NCBI GenBank assembly: GCA_011365025.1
Contig: RDOF01000023.1
Coordinates: 1-50,660, forward strand
DNA: 50,660 nucleotides
Direction of reading: 5' to 3'
From: Candidatus Thorarchaeota archaeon
Lineage (GTDB): Archaea; Asgardarchaeota; Thorarchaeia; Thorarchaeales; Thorarchaeaceae
This document shows positions 35,936-43,821 of this stretch, one piece after another. The notes under the pieces were generated by a model that was given only the letters and a program-made list of their open reading frames with translations, made no database searches and was not told where the DNA came from. The position numbers and the translations under genes are program-made. Within the stretch, counting starts at the first letter, position 1; each line of letters begins with the position of its first letter.

Positions 35936-37567
35936 TTGAGAGGTAAGTGGCCTTCTATCGCAAAGGCGGAGTTTCTTGTCCTAACATCACGGTTCCGAAA
36001 GCAGCGGTACAAAATAATCGCCATTGCAGTGTTGCTCAGTTTTTGCTGGGCCACAATCCTCTCCCCTGCAGTTATTTCGCTTGTCCTTGAATTGTTCTTC
36101 ACAGGGCTTGACTTGGAACTCTTTCTCTGGTCCCCTGGAACGATGCGATTATTGATTATGGCTTTGTGGCTGATGCTAATCGCTTTTCCAATTACTAATG
36201 CACTAAGTGACATCACGACCGCTCAGTGGGAGATTCTTCTCAGCAATAATGCAAGTACCTTTGACATACTTGTCGGTACCTACATTGGCAGTAGTCCAGT
36301 CTACGGGCTGGCCATTCTTGTTTTTGCACCGGTTATCATCGCGCCACTTGTAATTGTCTGCAAGGTGACCTTCTTGGGGCAAGCTCTACTCTACATATCT
36401 CTGCTATTCATTGTATTAGGTGCCCTATGGTTCTCTACATTACTATGCACAGCTCTTCAAGCCAAGCTCGGGAGTTCGATGAGAGGAGATGATATTGCCA
36501 AGGCTTTGGTCGTGGGGTTTGCGCTTGTTGCTGTCATTTCCGTGTATGGCTTTCTTTTCTTTGGACAGTACATGGTCGAAATTGTCGGACTTGACCTCTT
36601 CCGAGTATTTCCATTCACTTGGGGCGCCGACATCATCATCTGGATTGCTTTGCTTTTCAATAATGCCGGGCTAAGTCAGTCGCATATTGCGTCAGTGGAG
36701 TCAATGCTTGGATTCAATCTGGCCACGAACGTTCTTCTTCTCTCTGTCTTCTCTTTTGGATTGGTAGTGCTAGGAGTGAAGTCAGCCGACCGTTTCTTTA
36801 CTCTGGGCAAGGGCCAACGATCTGAGAAAGTCACCACAGCTGGAAGAGAGAACGTTATACTGCGAGTGATACGGCGTCTCTTTGTGGGTTCAGCAGGGGT
36901 ATTGATTGTAACTGCAATGAAAGACTTCGGAAGAAAGACCCAGAATGCATCGAAGCTTGCCTATGGTATAGTGATGGCTGTCATTCTGCCCATTATGATA
37001 CGCCTTGGAGTTGCAGGCTTCACAGATCCTGAGGGGCTCTTTGTGGTTTCCGGCCTTGTTGTAAGCATCATGCTGTCTATGGCTGGAGGTATGACCTTTG
37101 GGGGCATAGGTTTCCTTGATTCACGCAATCAGCTATGGATGTTGAAGAGTGCGCCCAATGGAGTCAACCGATTCGTAAGGGCTCGGGTGGCCGAGTCAAT
37201 GCTATTTGCTCTGCCAATGGCCATAATCGCCTCTCTCGCGGTTTCTTTTGTAATGGGACTTGGCATTATCGAGAGTGTCCTGGTTCTTACATGCGCATAT
37301 CTCTCGCTTACTGGAACTATTATGATTGCAACTGGGTTAACCGCGAATAATCCCAACTACGAGGACACAAAGAGCAAGGCCTTCAAAGACAATACGGGTG
37401 CGACCGTGATTTGCATCATGATTATCACGCAGATGACCCTGCTTCTGCTCATCGAAGCCGGCCTACGGAATCCGTTGGCCATGATCTTCGCACCCGGTTT
37501 CTCCCTGTTGGTGGTTGGAATTCTTTTCACAATTGTAGGCACAAGGAGGTTGTCCCGACCCGAATGA
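35936..37567 (+). CDS. ABC-2-like exporter membrane subunit (about 12 TM)
   Basis: 543 residues from TTG 35936 with about twelve hydrophobic segments, including a repeat-like two-half organisation. Each half begins with a cytosolic amphipathic segment (SIAKAEFLVLTSRFRKQRY; later VIRRLFVGSAGVLIVTAMKDF). The loop LDSRNQLWMLKSAPNGVNRFVRARVAES resembles the coupling loop of large ABC-2 permeases. No ATPase gene lies adjacent, so the partner must be encoded elsewhere. Last in the CPBP/NTF2/permease group. Confidence 0.72.
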   Translation: MRGKWPSIAKAEFLVLTSRFRKQRYKIIAIAVLLSFCWATILSPAVISLVLELFFTGLDLELFLWSPGTMRLLIMALWLMLIAFPITNALSDITTAQWEILLSNNASTFDILVGTYIGSSPVYGLAILVFAPVIIAPLVIVCKVTFLGQALLYISLLFIVLGALWFSTLLCTALQAKLGSSMRGDDIAKALVVGFALVAVISVYGFLFFGQYMVEIVGLDLFRVFPFTWGADIIIWIALLFNNAGLSQSHIASVESMLGFNLATNVLLLSVFSFGLVVLGVKSADRFFTLGKGQRSEKVTTAGRENVILRVIRRLFVGSAGVLIVTAMKDFGRKTQNASKLAYGIVMAVILPIMIRLGVAGFTDPEGLFVVSGLVVSIMLSMAGGMTFGGIGFLDSRNQLWMLKSAPNGVNRFVRARVAESMLFALPMAIIASLAVSFVMGLGIIESVLVLTCAYLSLTGTIMIATGLTANNPNYEDTKSKAFKDNTGATVICIMIITQMTLLLLIEAGLRNPLAMIFAPGFSLLVVGILFTIVGTRRLSRPE

Positions 37568-37587
37568 GTTGAGAGTAGACACATCCT

Positions 37588-37596
37588 AAATATATG
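37588..37596 (+). promoter_or_regulatory. Box A of the AAC(3)-like gene
   Basis: AAATATATG about 34 nt before ATG 37626. A TAGGAGGTTGA sequence (37605-37615) looks like an SD, but it would be only partly transcribed if initiation is 26 nt after the box A. Which signal is used is unclear. Confidence 0.45.
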
Positions 37597-37625
37597 CGGG
37601 AGTTTAGGAGGTTGATTGAAGGAAA

Positions 37626-38447
37626 ATGGAGTCCTGGGAAAAGGAAAAGGAAGTTGTCGATTTCACAAAAGAACCAGTTACTAAGAGTCGACTACTAGGA
37701 GACCTGCGAAGCATTGGCTTAAGGGCCGGCGAAGCTGTAATAGTGCACTGCTCAATGAGTCAGATTGGTTGGGTCGTCGGGGGAGCAATGACCGTAATCG
37801 ACGCTCTGATGGATGCGGTGACAAAAGACGGGCTGATTATAATGCCGTCTTTCACCACAGAAAATGGGGAGCCCAGTGGTTGGAATTACCCCTCTGTTCC
37901 TGAGTATTGGTGGCCCGTTATTAGGGAAACAATGCCTGCCTACATACCCGAGCTTAGTCCGACCCGAGGATTAGGAAGAATTCCAGAGTTATTTCGTATC
38001 TTCCCTGGTGTAAGCAGAAGCAATCACCCGCAGCTCTCTTTTGCTGCTTGGGGCAATGATGCTGAAGAGATGCTCAAAGATCACAAAATGGACGATTCAT
38101 TTGGGATGAGTAGCCCCCTTGGAAAGCTCTACAAGTTTGATGGCAAAGTCCTGCTCATCGGTGTTGGCCATCTGAATAATTCCTCCCTTCATCACGCAGA
38201 AGTCAAAGCTAACATTCCAAATGCACCATGGAAGCCAAGAGGTGCAGCTGTACTAGTTAACGGAATCCGTATCTGGAAGACATGGAATGAACTCGACTAT
38301 AGCGACCATGATTTTGTCGACTTGGGGGCCGCATATGAGTCATCCATTAACTACAGGCCTAAACTAATTGGGCAGGCTGAGAGTAGGCTGTTCTCAATGA
38401 GAAACCTGGTGGATTACTCGGTGATATGGATGAGGAAGAATCGCTAA
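37626..38447 (+). CDS. AAC(3)-family (antibiotic N-acetyltransferase-like) protein
   Basis: 273 residues. It has the family landmarks: VIVHCSMSQIGWVVGGAMTVI near residues 38-58, IIMPSFT, and NHPQLSFAAWG followed by SPLGKLYKFDGKVLLIGVGHLNNSS around the acetyl-CoA/substrate site. AAC(3)-type enzymes acetylate the 3-amino group of aminoglycosides, but FrbF/YokD-type relatives act on other amines. In an archaeon a biosynthetic or detoxifying acylation is more likely than drug resistance. Box A and an SD-like sequence precede it. Confidence 0.85.
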   Translation: MESWEKEKEVVDFTKEPVTKSRLLGDLRSIGLRAGEAVIVHCSMSQIGWVVGGAMTVIDALMDAVTKDGLIIMPSFTTENGEPSGWNYPSVPEYWWPVIRETMPAYIPELSPTRGLGRIPELFRIFPGVSRSNHPQLSFAAWGNDAEEMLKDHKMDDSFGMSSPLGKLYKFDGKVLLIGVGHLNNSSLHHAEVKANIPNAPWKPRGAAVLVNGIRIWKTWNELDYSDHDFVDLGAAYESSINYRPKLIGQAESRLFSMRNLVDYSVIWMRKNR

Positions 38448-38481
38448 AGCTAGAGCCTAAGCGCAAGAGGTACGGAGTCGG

Positions 38482-38903
38482 GTGATACCGCTGTTCCACT
38501 TTTTTGGGCAATGCTATGCGCTGTTAGCAACCGGAGAACTCCTTTGGAATGGCATCGTTCACATTCCACTGATGTTGATCTCTGCCTATGGATTTGTCCT
38601 TTCATTTCGCTCTGGCTCGAAGTCCTCAATATTTCATTTGTCTGAAGAGGAGATTATACTGGAATGCCCATCTGGAGTCGTCTGATGCTCTCAGTCAATT
38701 CCGATTCTCATCAATCGATTCCACAACTGATAATTGAATCGAGGATTTGCCGTATCTGCCTACAAAATAGCCCTGTAGGCATCTTCATAAGGACAGATGC
38801 AAATTACCTGACGATAGCAAAGAATCGGACTGTCCCAAGGACCATCGCTCGCTTTGAGCTTGAAATTCGAGGTTTCATCACCTTCTTTGAAAGTTTGGAT
38901 TGA
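38482..38903 (+). pseudogene. Probably frameshifted small TM/bPH-like gene
   Basis: Two overlapping open frames look like parts of one protein. The first (GTG 38482 to TGA 38685) has two short hydrophobic segments, then FHLSEEEIILECPSGVV, a start typical of a bPH-type sheet. The second (38664-38903) continues with PQLIIESRICRICLQNSPV and TIARFELEIRGFITFFESL, strands and a helix. The break lies near 38664-38690. Alternatively they are two unrelated spurious frames. The following 118 bases to 39021 hold only the TFB promoter. Confidence 0.35.
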
Positions 38904-38991
38904 TTTTGACTGTCGATGATACTGGCAGGCAGTTCATCCTAATGCGAAATGGATAGTTCTCATCATCTCTCGGGTGAATCAGGAATTCGAT

Positions 38992-38999
38992 TCTATAGC
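38992..38999 (+). promoter_or_regulatory. Possible box A of the TFB gene
   Basis: TCTATAGC lies about 26 nt before GTG 39022, matching a leaderless start at the GTG. ATG 39031 is the alternative start. Confidence 0.4.
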
Positions 39000-39021
39000 A
39001 TTATCAAACCAGATAAGCTGA

Positions 39022-40002
39022 GTGAATCCAATGACGGTGACTCAAACTAAGGGCCCTCAACAAGGTCCCTCTGCAAAGGTATGCACGCAGTGCGGAGGAA
39101 AAAGCCTCGCCGAAGACAGAGCAAGAGGAGAATTAACTTGCACTGCCTGCGGCTTTGTGCTGGAACAGAGTATTGCTGACTTGGGTCCTGAATGGCGTGC
39201 GTTCACGGCAGAGGAGAGAGACAACAGAGCTCGAACCGGGGCGCCCATGTCTTTGGCTATCCCTGACAAAGGCCTTTCAACGCAAATTGGGTGGGGCGAA
39301 CGAGATGGTGGAGGGCGAGTATTGAGTGGAGAAGCTCGGACCATGTTCTACAGAATGCGGAAGTGGCAGTTTAGAAGCCTGTCATACTCGTCGAAGATGC
39401 GCAATCTCGCGCAGGCTATGAACGAGATGGAAAGACTTTGTTCGCAACTGGGAATCCCTCGGAGTATTAGAGACACTGCAGCCTTCGTGTATAGAAAAAC
39501 CCTTGAGAAAAGGCTAGTCAGAGGCCAGAAGATTGATGCTATTGTCGCAGGTTCAGTCTACCTGTCCTGCCGAATGCACCATGCCCCAAGGCAAATGGAT
39601 GAGATTGCCTCTGAAGCGAAAATTGATAGGCGAAGCCTGGGGGCGGCAATCCGCAAAATACTCCAACATACTGACATAGAATTGCCCCTGCCTTCTGCAA
39701 AAGCGCTCTTGCCCCGAATATCGTCGGATCTTGGCCTCAGGGGTGGAACTATTCAAAGGGCCATTTCAATCATAGATGAAGCTCAAGAAATCGGGCTGAC
39801 ATGCGGAAAATCGCCAGCTGGCATTGTGGGTGCAGCTCTTTACATAGCCTCCATCATTGAGGAAGACCGACGCACTCAGAGAGATATTGCACAAGCTGCG
39901 ATGATTACTGAAGTGACAATTAGAAATCGTTACAAACAACTCGTCAGCACGCTAAAGATCGACATTGGGAACATGCCTGGTTATTCGGCTTGGGGTAGGT
40001 GA
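39022..40002 (+). CDS. tfb: Transcription initiation factor IIB (TFB)
   Basis: 326 residues. The N-terminal zinc ribbon has Cys21-x2-Cys24 and Cys40-x2-Cys43. The B-reader/linker region DLGPEWRAFTAEERDNRARTG is followed by two cyclin folds (about 110-205 and 210-305), each with the A-x(2)-VAG/VGAALYI motif (AIVAGSVYLSCR, GIVGAALYIASI). The C-terminal HTH ITEVTIRNRYKQLV recognises the BRE. TFB binds TBP-DNA and recruits archaeal RNA polymerase. Length and motifs are canonical; archaea often have several TFBs, so this may be one paralogue. Confidence 0.97.
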   Translation: MNPMTVTQTKGPQQGPSAKVCTQCGGKSLAEDRARGELTCTACGFVLEQSIADLGPEWRAFTAEERDNRARTGAPMSLAIPDKGLSTQIGWGERDGGGRVLSGEARTMFYRMRKWQFRSLSYSSKMRNLAQAMNEMERLCSQLGIPRSIRDTAAFVYRKTLEKRLVRGQKIDAIVAGSVYLSCRMHHAPRQMDEIASEAKIDRRSLGAAIRKILQHTDIELPLPSAKALLPRISSDLGLRGGTIQRAISIIDEAQEIGLTCGKSPAGIVGAALYIASIIEEDRRTQRDIAQAAMITEVTIRNRYKQLVSTLKIDIGNMPGYSAWGR

Positions 40003-40020
40003 TTCGCGTCTATTTGGGCT

Positions 40021-40608
40021 CTATTCACCACGAATTTGGCCTGCCGCTCGAATTGGAATGAACCCTGAGAAGGCAAGGTTCCTCTTCTTGTCCATATTAT
40101 TGAGTGCCTTTTCGCATCCCAACCTCTTTTCTACATTCTCCATGAACTTCTGATGTTCTTCATGCCACACTAGACTGTCCTCATCAGAAAGAATGTGAAA
40201 CACAAAACAGGTCTTCTCAGGGGGCTTCTTCTCCTTCGTTCTTTTGGAGGAACGAGAAGCGGCCTCTTGCGCCAAGTTAGCTATAAGCTGCAAGTGCGCA
40301 GCAGCAGATTCGAGAAAGGCGGCCGCCCGTCCGGCATCAGCTCCTAACTCCTTGCTCCTGTCAATCACGATCTTTTCATTCAGCTTGTCATTCAATCGAT
40401 AGTATTTCACAGACCTGCCAATAGACTCGATTCTTACGGTGAGTAACTCCGCCTCAACCATCTTTGTGAGATGATGGCTTAGCGTGCTTCGATTTACTTG
40501 CGCCGGCCTCTGAAGGTTATTTGCAGTTGCCTCTCCTCCAATTAGTATCTCAAAGTAAATCCTTGAACGTACGGGGTCTGCAAGCACTTCTGCTATCTGC
40601 GTCATCAA
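40021..40608 (-). CDS. ArsR-type winged-helix regulator
   Basis: 195 residues. The N-terminal ArsR-like winged helix (about 1-75) has the helix AEVLADPVRSRIYFEIL, recognition helix NRSTLSHHLTKMVEAELL and wing IESIGRSVKYYRLND. A helical middle (about 80-125) is followed by a C-terminal domain VFHILSDEDSLVWHEEHQKFMENVEKRLG of unknown role, with Cys and His that could sense metal or redox. It is divergent from the shortened serine hydrolase across a 121-base gap containing a TTTCGAA palindrome, and convergent with TFB (18-nt gap). Confidence 0.85.
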   Translation of the reverse strand: MMTQIAEVLADPVRSRIYFEILIGGEATANNLQRPAQVNRSTLSHHLTKMVEAELLTVRIESIGRSVKYYRLNDKLNEKIVIDRSKELGADAGRAAAFLESAAAHLQLIANLAQEAASRSSKRTKEKKPPEKTCFVFHILSDEDSLVWHEEHQKFMENVEKRLGCEKALNNMDKKRNLAFSGFIPIRAAGQIRGE

Positions 40609-40690
40609 TCTGCTCTGCTTGCTGAATCCTGATAGTCTTCGCAGGAGCTACTTCAAAGCGCAGCCTTACAAGTTCGATGACGCCTAATTA

Positions 40691-40716
40691 TTTCGAATAA
40701 TTCGAAACATTTCGAT
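40691..40716. promoter_or_regulatory. Putative operator: TTTCGAA-TAA-TTCGAAA palindrome plus half-site
   Basis: Perfect 7-base arms at 40691-40697 and 40701-40707, followed by a third half-site TTTCGAT at 40710-40716. It lies between the divergent ArsR regulator (start 40608) and the serine hydrolase (start 40730), 14-39 nt before the latter. Palindromes of this size in such positions are typical ArsR-type dimer sites. The AT-rich arms also overlap any box A here, so binding would block transcription. Confidence 0.6.
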
Positions 40717-40729
40717 AAATTAGAAAAGG

Positions 40730-41386
40730 ATGAATCGGATGAATGAAAGGTTTGATACAAAGGAATTAGCTGCTCTTCTCGTGGACTTGTCGAAGAAGGA
40801 CGAGTTCTCTGGCGTAGTATTGATTGCCAAGGACCATCAAGAAGTATTCAAGGAGGCGTATGGCTACGCTTCAATAAGATACAATATTCCGAATCGAACA
40901 GACACTCGTTTCAATCTTGGTTCCATTAACAAGATATTCACTCGTACTGCTATCCAACAGCTTGCCGAGAAGGGCAAGCTGCATCCAGATGACCATGTTG
41001 GACGTTTCCTCCCTGATTTTCCAGAGGCGATAGCTGCCAAGGTGACCATCAATCACCTGCTTACGTTTACATCGGGGTTGGGACACTACTGGAATGATCG
41101 TTTCATCATGTCAATGGCAAATCTCCGTAGTATTGACGATTTCATCGCGCTCTTCATTGACGACCCCCTCTCATTTGAGCCAGGTACACAGGAGCAATAC
41201 AGCAACTCCGGATACGTCGTATTGGGCATGACTATGATTGCTGGTGGCGCGCCCGGTGTGTCTGCATTTCTAATCAATTACATTGACCAAGGATACACTG
41301 CCATTATCCTTTCGAATTACGACCCAGAAGACGCTCAGGTTGTGGAGAGGAGAATCACAGACTATATGAAATCGATTCGCGGCTAG
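40730..41386 (+). CDS. Shortened serine hydrolase of the beta-lactamase family
   Basis: 218 residues, about half the usual domain length. The N-terminal part is normal: GSINK gives Ser65 and Lys68, HLLTFTSG follows, and YSN is at 157-159. Right after GYVVLGMTMI the sequence jumps to AGGAPGVSAFL, which corresponds to the GHGGGAPGxxA strand normally about 100-150 residues later. It then runs to a normal end (GYTAIILSNYDPEDAQ). The frame is intact, so either a precise in-frame deletion or a functional miniature. The third-motif His is replaced (AGG). No signal peptide. Confidence 0.75.
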   Translation: MNRMNERFDTKELAALLVDLSKKDEFSGVVLIAKDHQEVFKEAYGYASIRYNIPNRTDTRFNLGSINKIFTRTAIQQLAEKGKLHPDDHVGRFLPDFPEAIAAKVTINHLLTFTSGLGHYWNDRFIMSMANLRSIDDFIALFIDDPLSFEPGTQEQYSNSGYVVLGMTMIAGGAPGVSAFLINYIDQGYTAIILSNYDPEDAQVVERRITDYMKSIRG

Positions 41387-42438
41387 TTTGTGTTTTCAAA
41401 CCTGATGGCTAAGTCATAGTCGCAGTTTCTACATCTCCCCTCGGAATTTGTCCCCACGTTTCTTGATGTCAACCTAAGCCTCTCGTAGCACAGAGTACCG
41501 CAATTGGGGCAGACTGTATCTTCAAGTCCTCTCATTCCAACATTCCCGATGTAGACATACTCCAATCCCGAACCCTGAGCCATGTCCTTCGCCTCCAGAA
41601 GCAACTCAAGTGAAGTAGAAGGTTCTGCATACTCGAAGGCGGGATAGTATTTGTTTAGGTGCCAGGGAGTCTTTGGTCCCACGTTTTCCACTATCCATGA
41701 AGCAATGGATTCGAGACAGCCCATGTCATCACTGAGTTTCGGAACCACGAGTGTTGTAAGCTCGACGTGGACACCTTCTTTCTTCATATGTATTATATTA
41801 TCGAGGACTGGTTGGAGCGCAATCCCGCATATCCTTCTAACCTGCGGTTCGCAGCCCTTGATATCGACATTGGCTGCATCCATACCAGCATCAATCAGAA
41901 GTTCGAGGGCTTGTGGCGTCATGTAACCATTTGTGACAATCGTATTGTAAAGTCCTCGCTCTCTTGCGATTCTGAACACCTCGAGATTCCACTCAAGCAT
42001 GAGAGTGGGCGCCTCACTGAAGGAAATGGAAACTCCTTCACTGCCACTCTCTTGGGCCATTTGTACGAATTCTTTCGGGCCGATGTAACGAGTCAATTCT
42101 GGCGTGGGTTCTTGTTTGGAGATATGGAAGTTCTGACAAAACGGACACGAGGCGTTGCATCCCCAGCTTCCCACTGTGAGCGCCTTTGTTCCCGGTGCGA
42201 AATGAAAGAACGGTTTCTTCTCAATGGGATTGCTGTTTATAGAGGAAACATTCCCATAGACAAGGGTCTTGAGATTGCCCTTATCGTTAACCCTAGTTCC
42301 ACAGATTCCCAGGTCATTCTCGTGGATCAGACATCTGTGAGAACAGGTTAGGCATCTTATTGCATCATCTTCCCTTCGTTGGAGGAGAGCTTCATGAATG
42401 ACTCGTGGGTTGAAATCGTCAACTTGAGTTTCGTTCAT
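41383..42438 (-). CDS. amrS: AmmeMemoRadiSam system radical SAM enzyme (AmrS-like)
   Basis: 351 residues. An N-terminal Cys module CLTCSHRC...GICG (Cys29, 32, 36, 46) and YGNVSSINSNPIEKKPFFHF are hallmarks of this family. The radical SAM cluster is WGCNASCPFCQN (Cys94-x3-Cys98-x2-Cys101). Next come SFSEAPTLM, DAANVDIKG and HLNKYYP (TPWHLNKYYPAF). A C-terminal zinc ribbon (CPNCG and CRNCD) ends it. Partners Memo and AMMECR1 are not in the window. The reaction is unknown; the family is near-universal in archaea. It overlaps the convergent hydrolase gene by 4 nt. Confidence 0.92.
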   Translation of the reverse strand: MNETQVDDFNPRVIHEALLQRREDDAIRCLTCSHRCLIHENDLGICGTRVNDKGNLKTLVYGNVSSINSNPIEKKPFFHFAPGTKALTVGSWGCNASCPFCQNFHISKQEPTPELTRYIGPKEFVQMAQESGSEGVSISFSEAPTLMLEWNLEVFRIARERGLYNTIVTNGYMTPQALELLIDAGMDAANVDIKGCEPQVRRICGIALQPVLDNIIHMKKEGVHVELTTLVVPKLSDDMGCLESIASWIVENVGPKTPWHLNKYYPAFEYAEPSTSLELLLEAKDMAQGSGLEYVYIGNVGMRGLEDTVCPNCGTLCYERLRLTSRNVGTNSEGRCRNCDYDLAIRFENTN

Positions 42439-42578
42439 TAGGACTCACCTCAAGCATAATTCAGTCTCCCAGATTATAGCAGTTGTCCTACGAGTCCTTC
42501 TACCCTTTAGTGCAGAGCAGGCTCTCGTTCGTGACAACTTTGTATACTTACCTTTGAATCACGTACATAGACACAGAA

Positions 42579-43331
42579 TCATGGATGCATGAGTTCGGCC
42601 AAGTAAACTGTCCCAAATAGGAGGAGAATGGCCAAAATGATTGTAATGGCAACATTCGTAATCATCCTTTTTGTCTTCAGAAATGGGAAGATGAAGCCGG
42701 TTTCACCTCTATACTCATTATACTGCTCGCCGAACTTGCTGAATAGATGACTCTCTTCCATACTTGCCAACAGGATGTAGGCAATGAGAGTACCAAACCA
42801 GATAAGGAATGTCCACTCGGGGCCGAGCCAACCTAGGTCTCCCAAGGTTTCTCTGAAGCTTCTGCTCGTCAGGTTGGCGGTGAAGACAATAACTCCCAGG
42901 TACTGAGGGTGTCGTACAAAGCGATATGGACCTGATGTGACAAGCCCCTCAGGCTTTCTGAATCGCAGATAAAGGACTGAGTAGAGCAGAATAAACAAGC
43001 CTATGCAGGATACAACTATCTCAGGGATACGGTTTCCTCCAAAGAGAAATGTGTTAATCGCCTCCAAGAAATAGAGATTGCCCCTCTCAGTCACCAGCGG
43101 TGCATCAATAGATCCCAATGAGAAGAACATGACAAGCAGATAGAGCAGAAATGGCAGTGTCATGAGACCTCCCCAGATGAACAAAGCGGGGACAGATTGG
43201 AAGAAGACCATCAGCCAGCCAGCTGTGTCAAAGAACCTTTCTCTCAGTGGTTTATTTCCTTCTGGATTCTTGGATGAAACAACATGTTCTTCATCCTTCT
43301 TTTCTTGATCGTTTCCAACAAGCATAATCAA
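42579..43331 (-). CDS. ICMT/PEMT-like membrane methyltransferase homologue (paralogue 3)
   Basis: 250 residues with an acidic/basic cytosolic N-terminus of about 35 residues, then five helices. SGPYRFVRHPQYLG carries His141-Pro142, and MEESHLFSKFGEQYNEYRGETGF forms the second conserved segment. It is clearly the closest relative in the window of the 16999-17721 protein, sharing W-x-G/S-P, WFGT, AYILLA and NLTSR/TLTTR stretches. The pair are probably lineage paralogues. The substrate is unknown. Confidence 0.85.
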   Translation of the reverse strand: MIMLVGNDQEKKDEEHVVSSKNPEGNKPLRERFFDTAGWLMVFFQSVPALFIWGGLMTLPFLLYLLVMFFSLGSIDAPLVTERGNLYFLEAINTFLFGGNRIPEIVVSCIGLFILLYSVLYLRFRKPEGLVTSGPYRFVRHPQYLGVIVFTANLTSRSFRETLGDLGWLGPEWTFLIWFGTLIAYILLASMEESHLFSKFGEQYNEYRGETGFIFPFLKTKRMITNVAITIILAILLLFGTVYLAELMHP

Positions 43332-43408
43332 ATCACACGACAGATCATGGCGTGAGATACAAAAGGCATTGTTCTAGAAGCAACTCCGCATTAGATTCTA
43401 GTCATCAA

Positions 43409-43417
43409 TTAATATAC
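43409..43417 (+). promoter_or_regulatory. Box A of the two-gene membrane/winged-helix operon
   Basis: TTAATATAC lies about 52 nt before ATG 43465, giving a leader of about 25 nt. AGGA at 43451-43454 is correctly spaced as an SD for ATG 43465, which supports that start over TTG 43456. Confidence 0.5.
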
Positions 43418-43464
43418 CGCGGCGCTATCTCTACCTAGTTGAAGAAGAATAGGACTTGAATCCA

Positions 43465-43821
43465 ATGGCTGATGAGAGAACCACTGATGAGTTCGAAATG
43501 GATGAGGAGACCGCTGAGAGACTCATTGGGCTCAACGAGCTTATTGAGGAATTGATGCGTGATGCTTCTAGCCTCTCTAAAGACTTGATTGAAGGGATTG
43601 GTGCAATAGGAGGAGCGGCCGCCATCATGTTCACCATTGTGACTATAGAGGCGCTCCTATTAATTGTGAATTTATGGAGAGGGCCTCTCTTCATTGCAGT
43701 GTTTCTGCTCTTCGGGATACTCCCTATGATCTTCTTTGGAACTAGAATGCTCCTGAAGTTCTTTGAGTTGCGGAGAAAATACCAGCGAATCTACGAGATA
43801 AATAGAGAACTCGAGATGTGA
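43465..43821 (+). CDS. Two-TM membrane protein with coiled-coil-like ends
   Basis: 118 residues from ATG 43465. A strongly acidic N-terminus predicted helical (ERTTDEFEMDEETAERLIGL) is followed by two hydrophobic helices, about 50-68 and 74-93 (GPLFIAVFLLFGILPMIFFG). A charged helix LLKFFELRRKYQRIYEINRELEM ends the protein. Its last codon overlaps the GTG of the winged-helix gene (43818), so the proteins are made together. It probably anchors or regulates that regulator at the membrane. Confidence 0.75.
   Translation: MADERTTDEFEMDEETAERLIGLNELIEELMRDASSLSKDLIEGIGAIGGAAAIMFTIVTIEALLLIVNLWRGPLFIAVFLLFGILPMIFFGTRMLLKFFELRRKYQRIYEINRELEM

Noticed and set aside
12421..41386. Three serine hydrolases as a resistance cluster
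   Set aside because: They are far apart, differ in topology, lack shared regulation, and the family is mostly non-lactamase in archaea.
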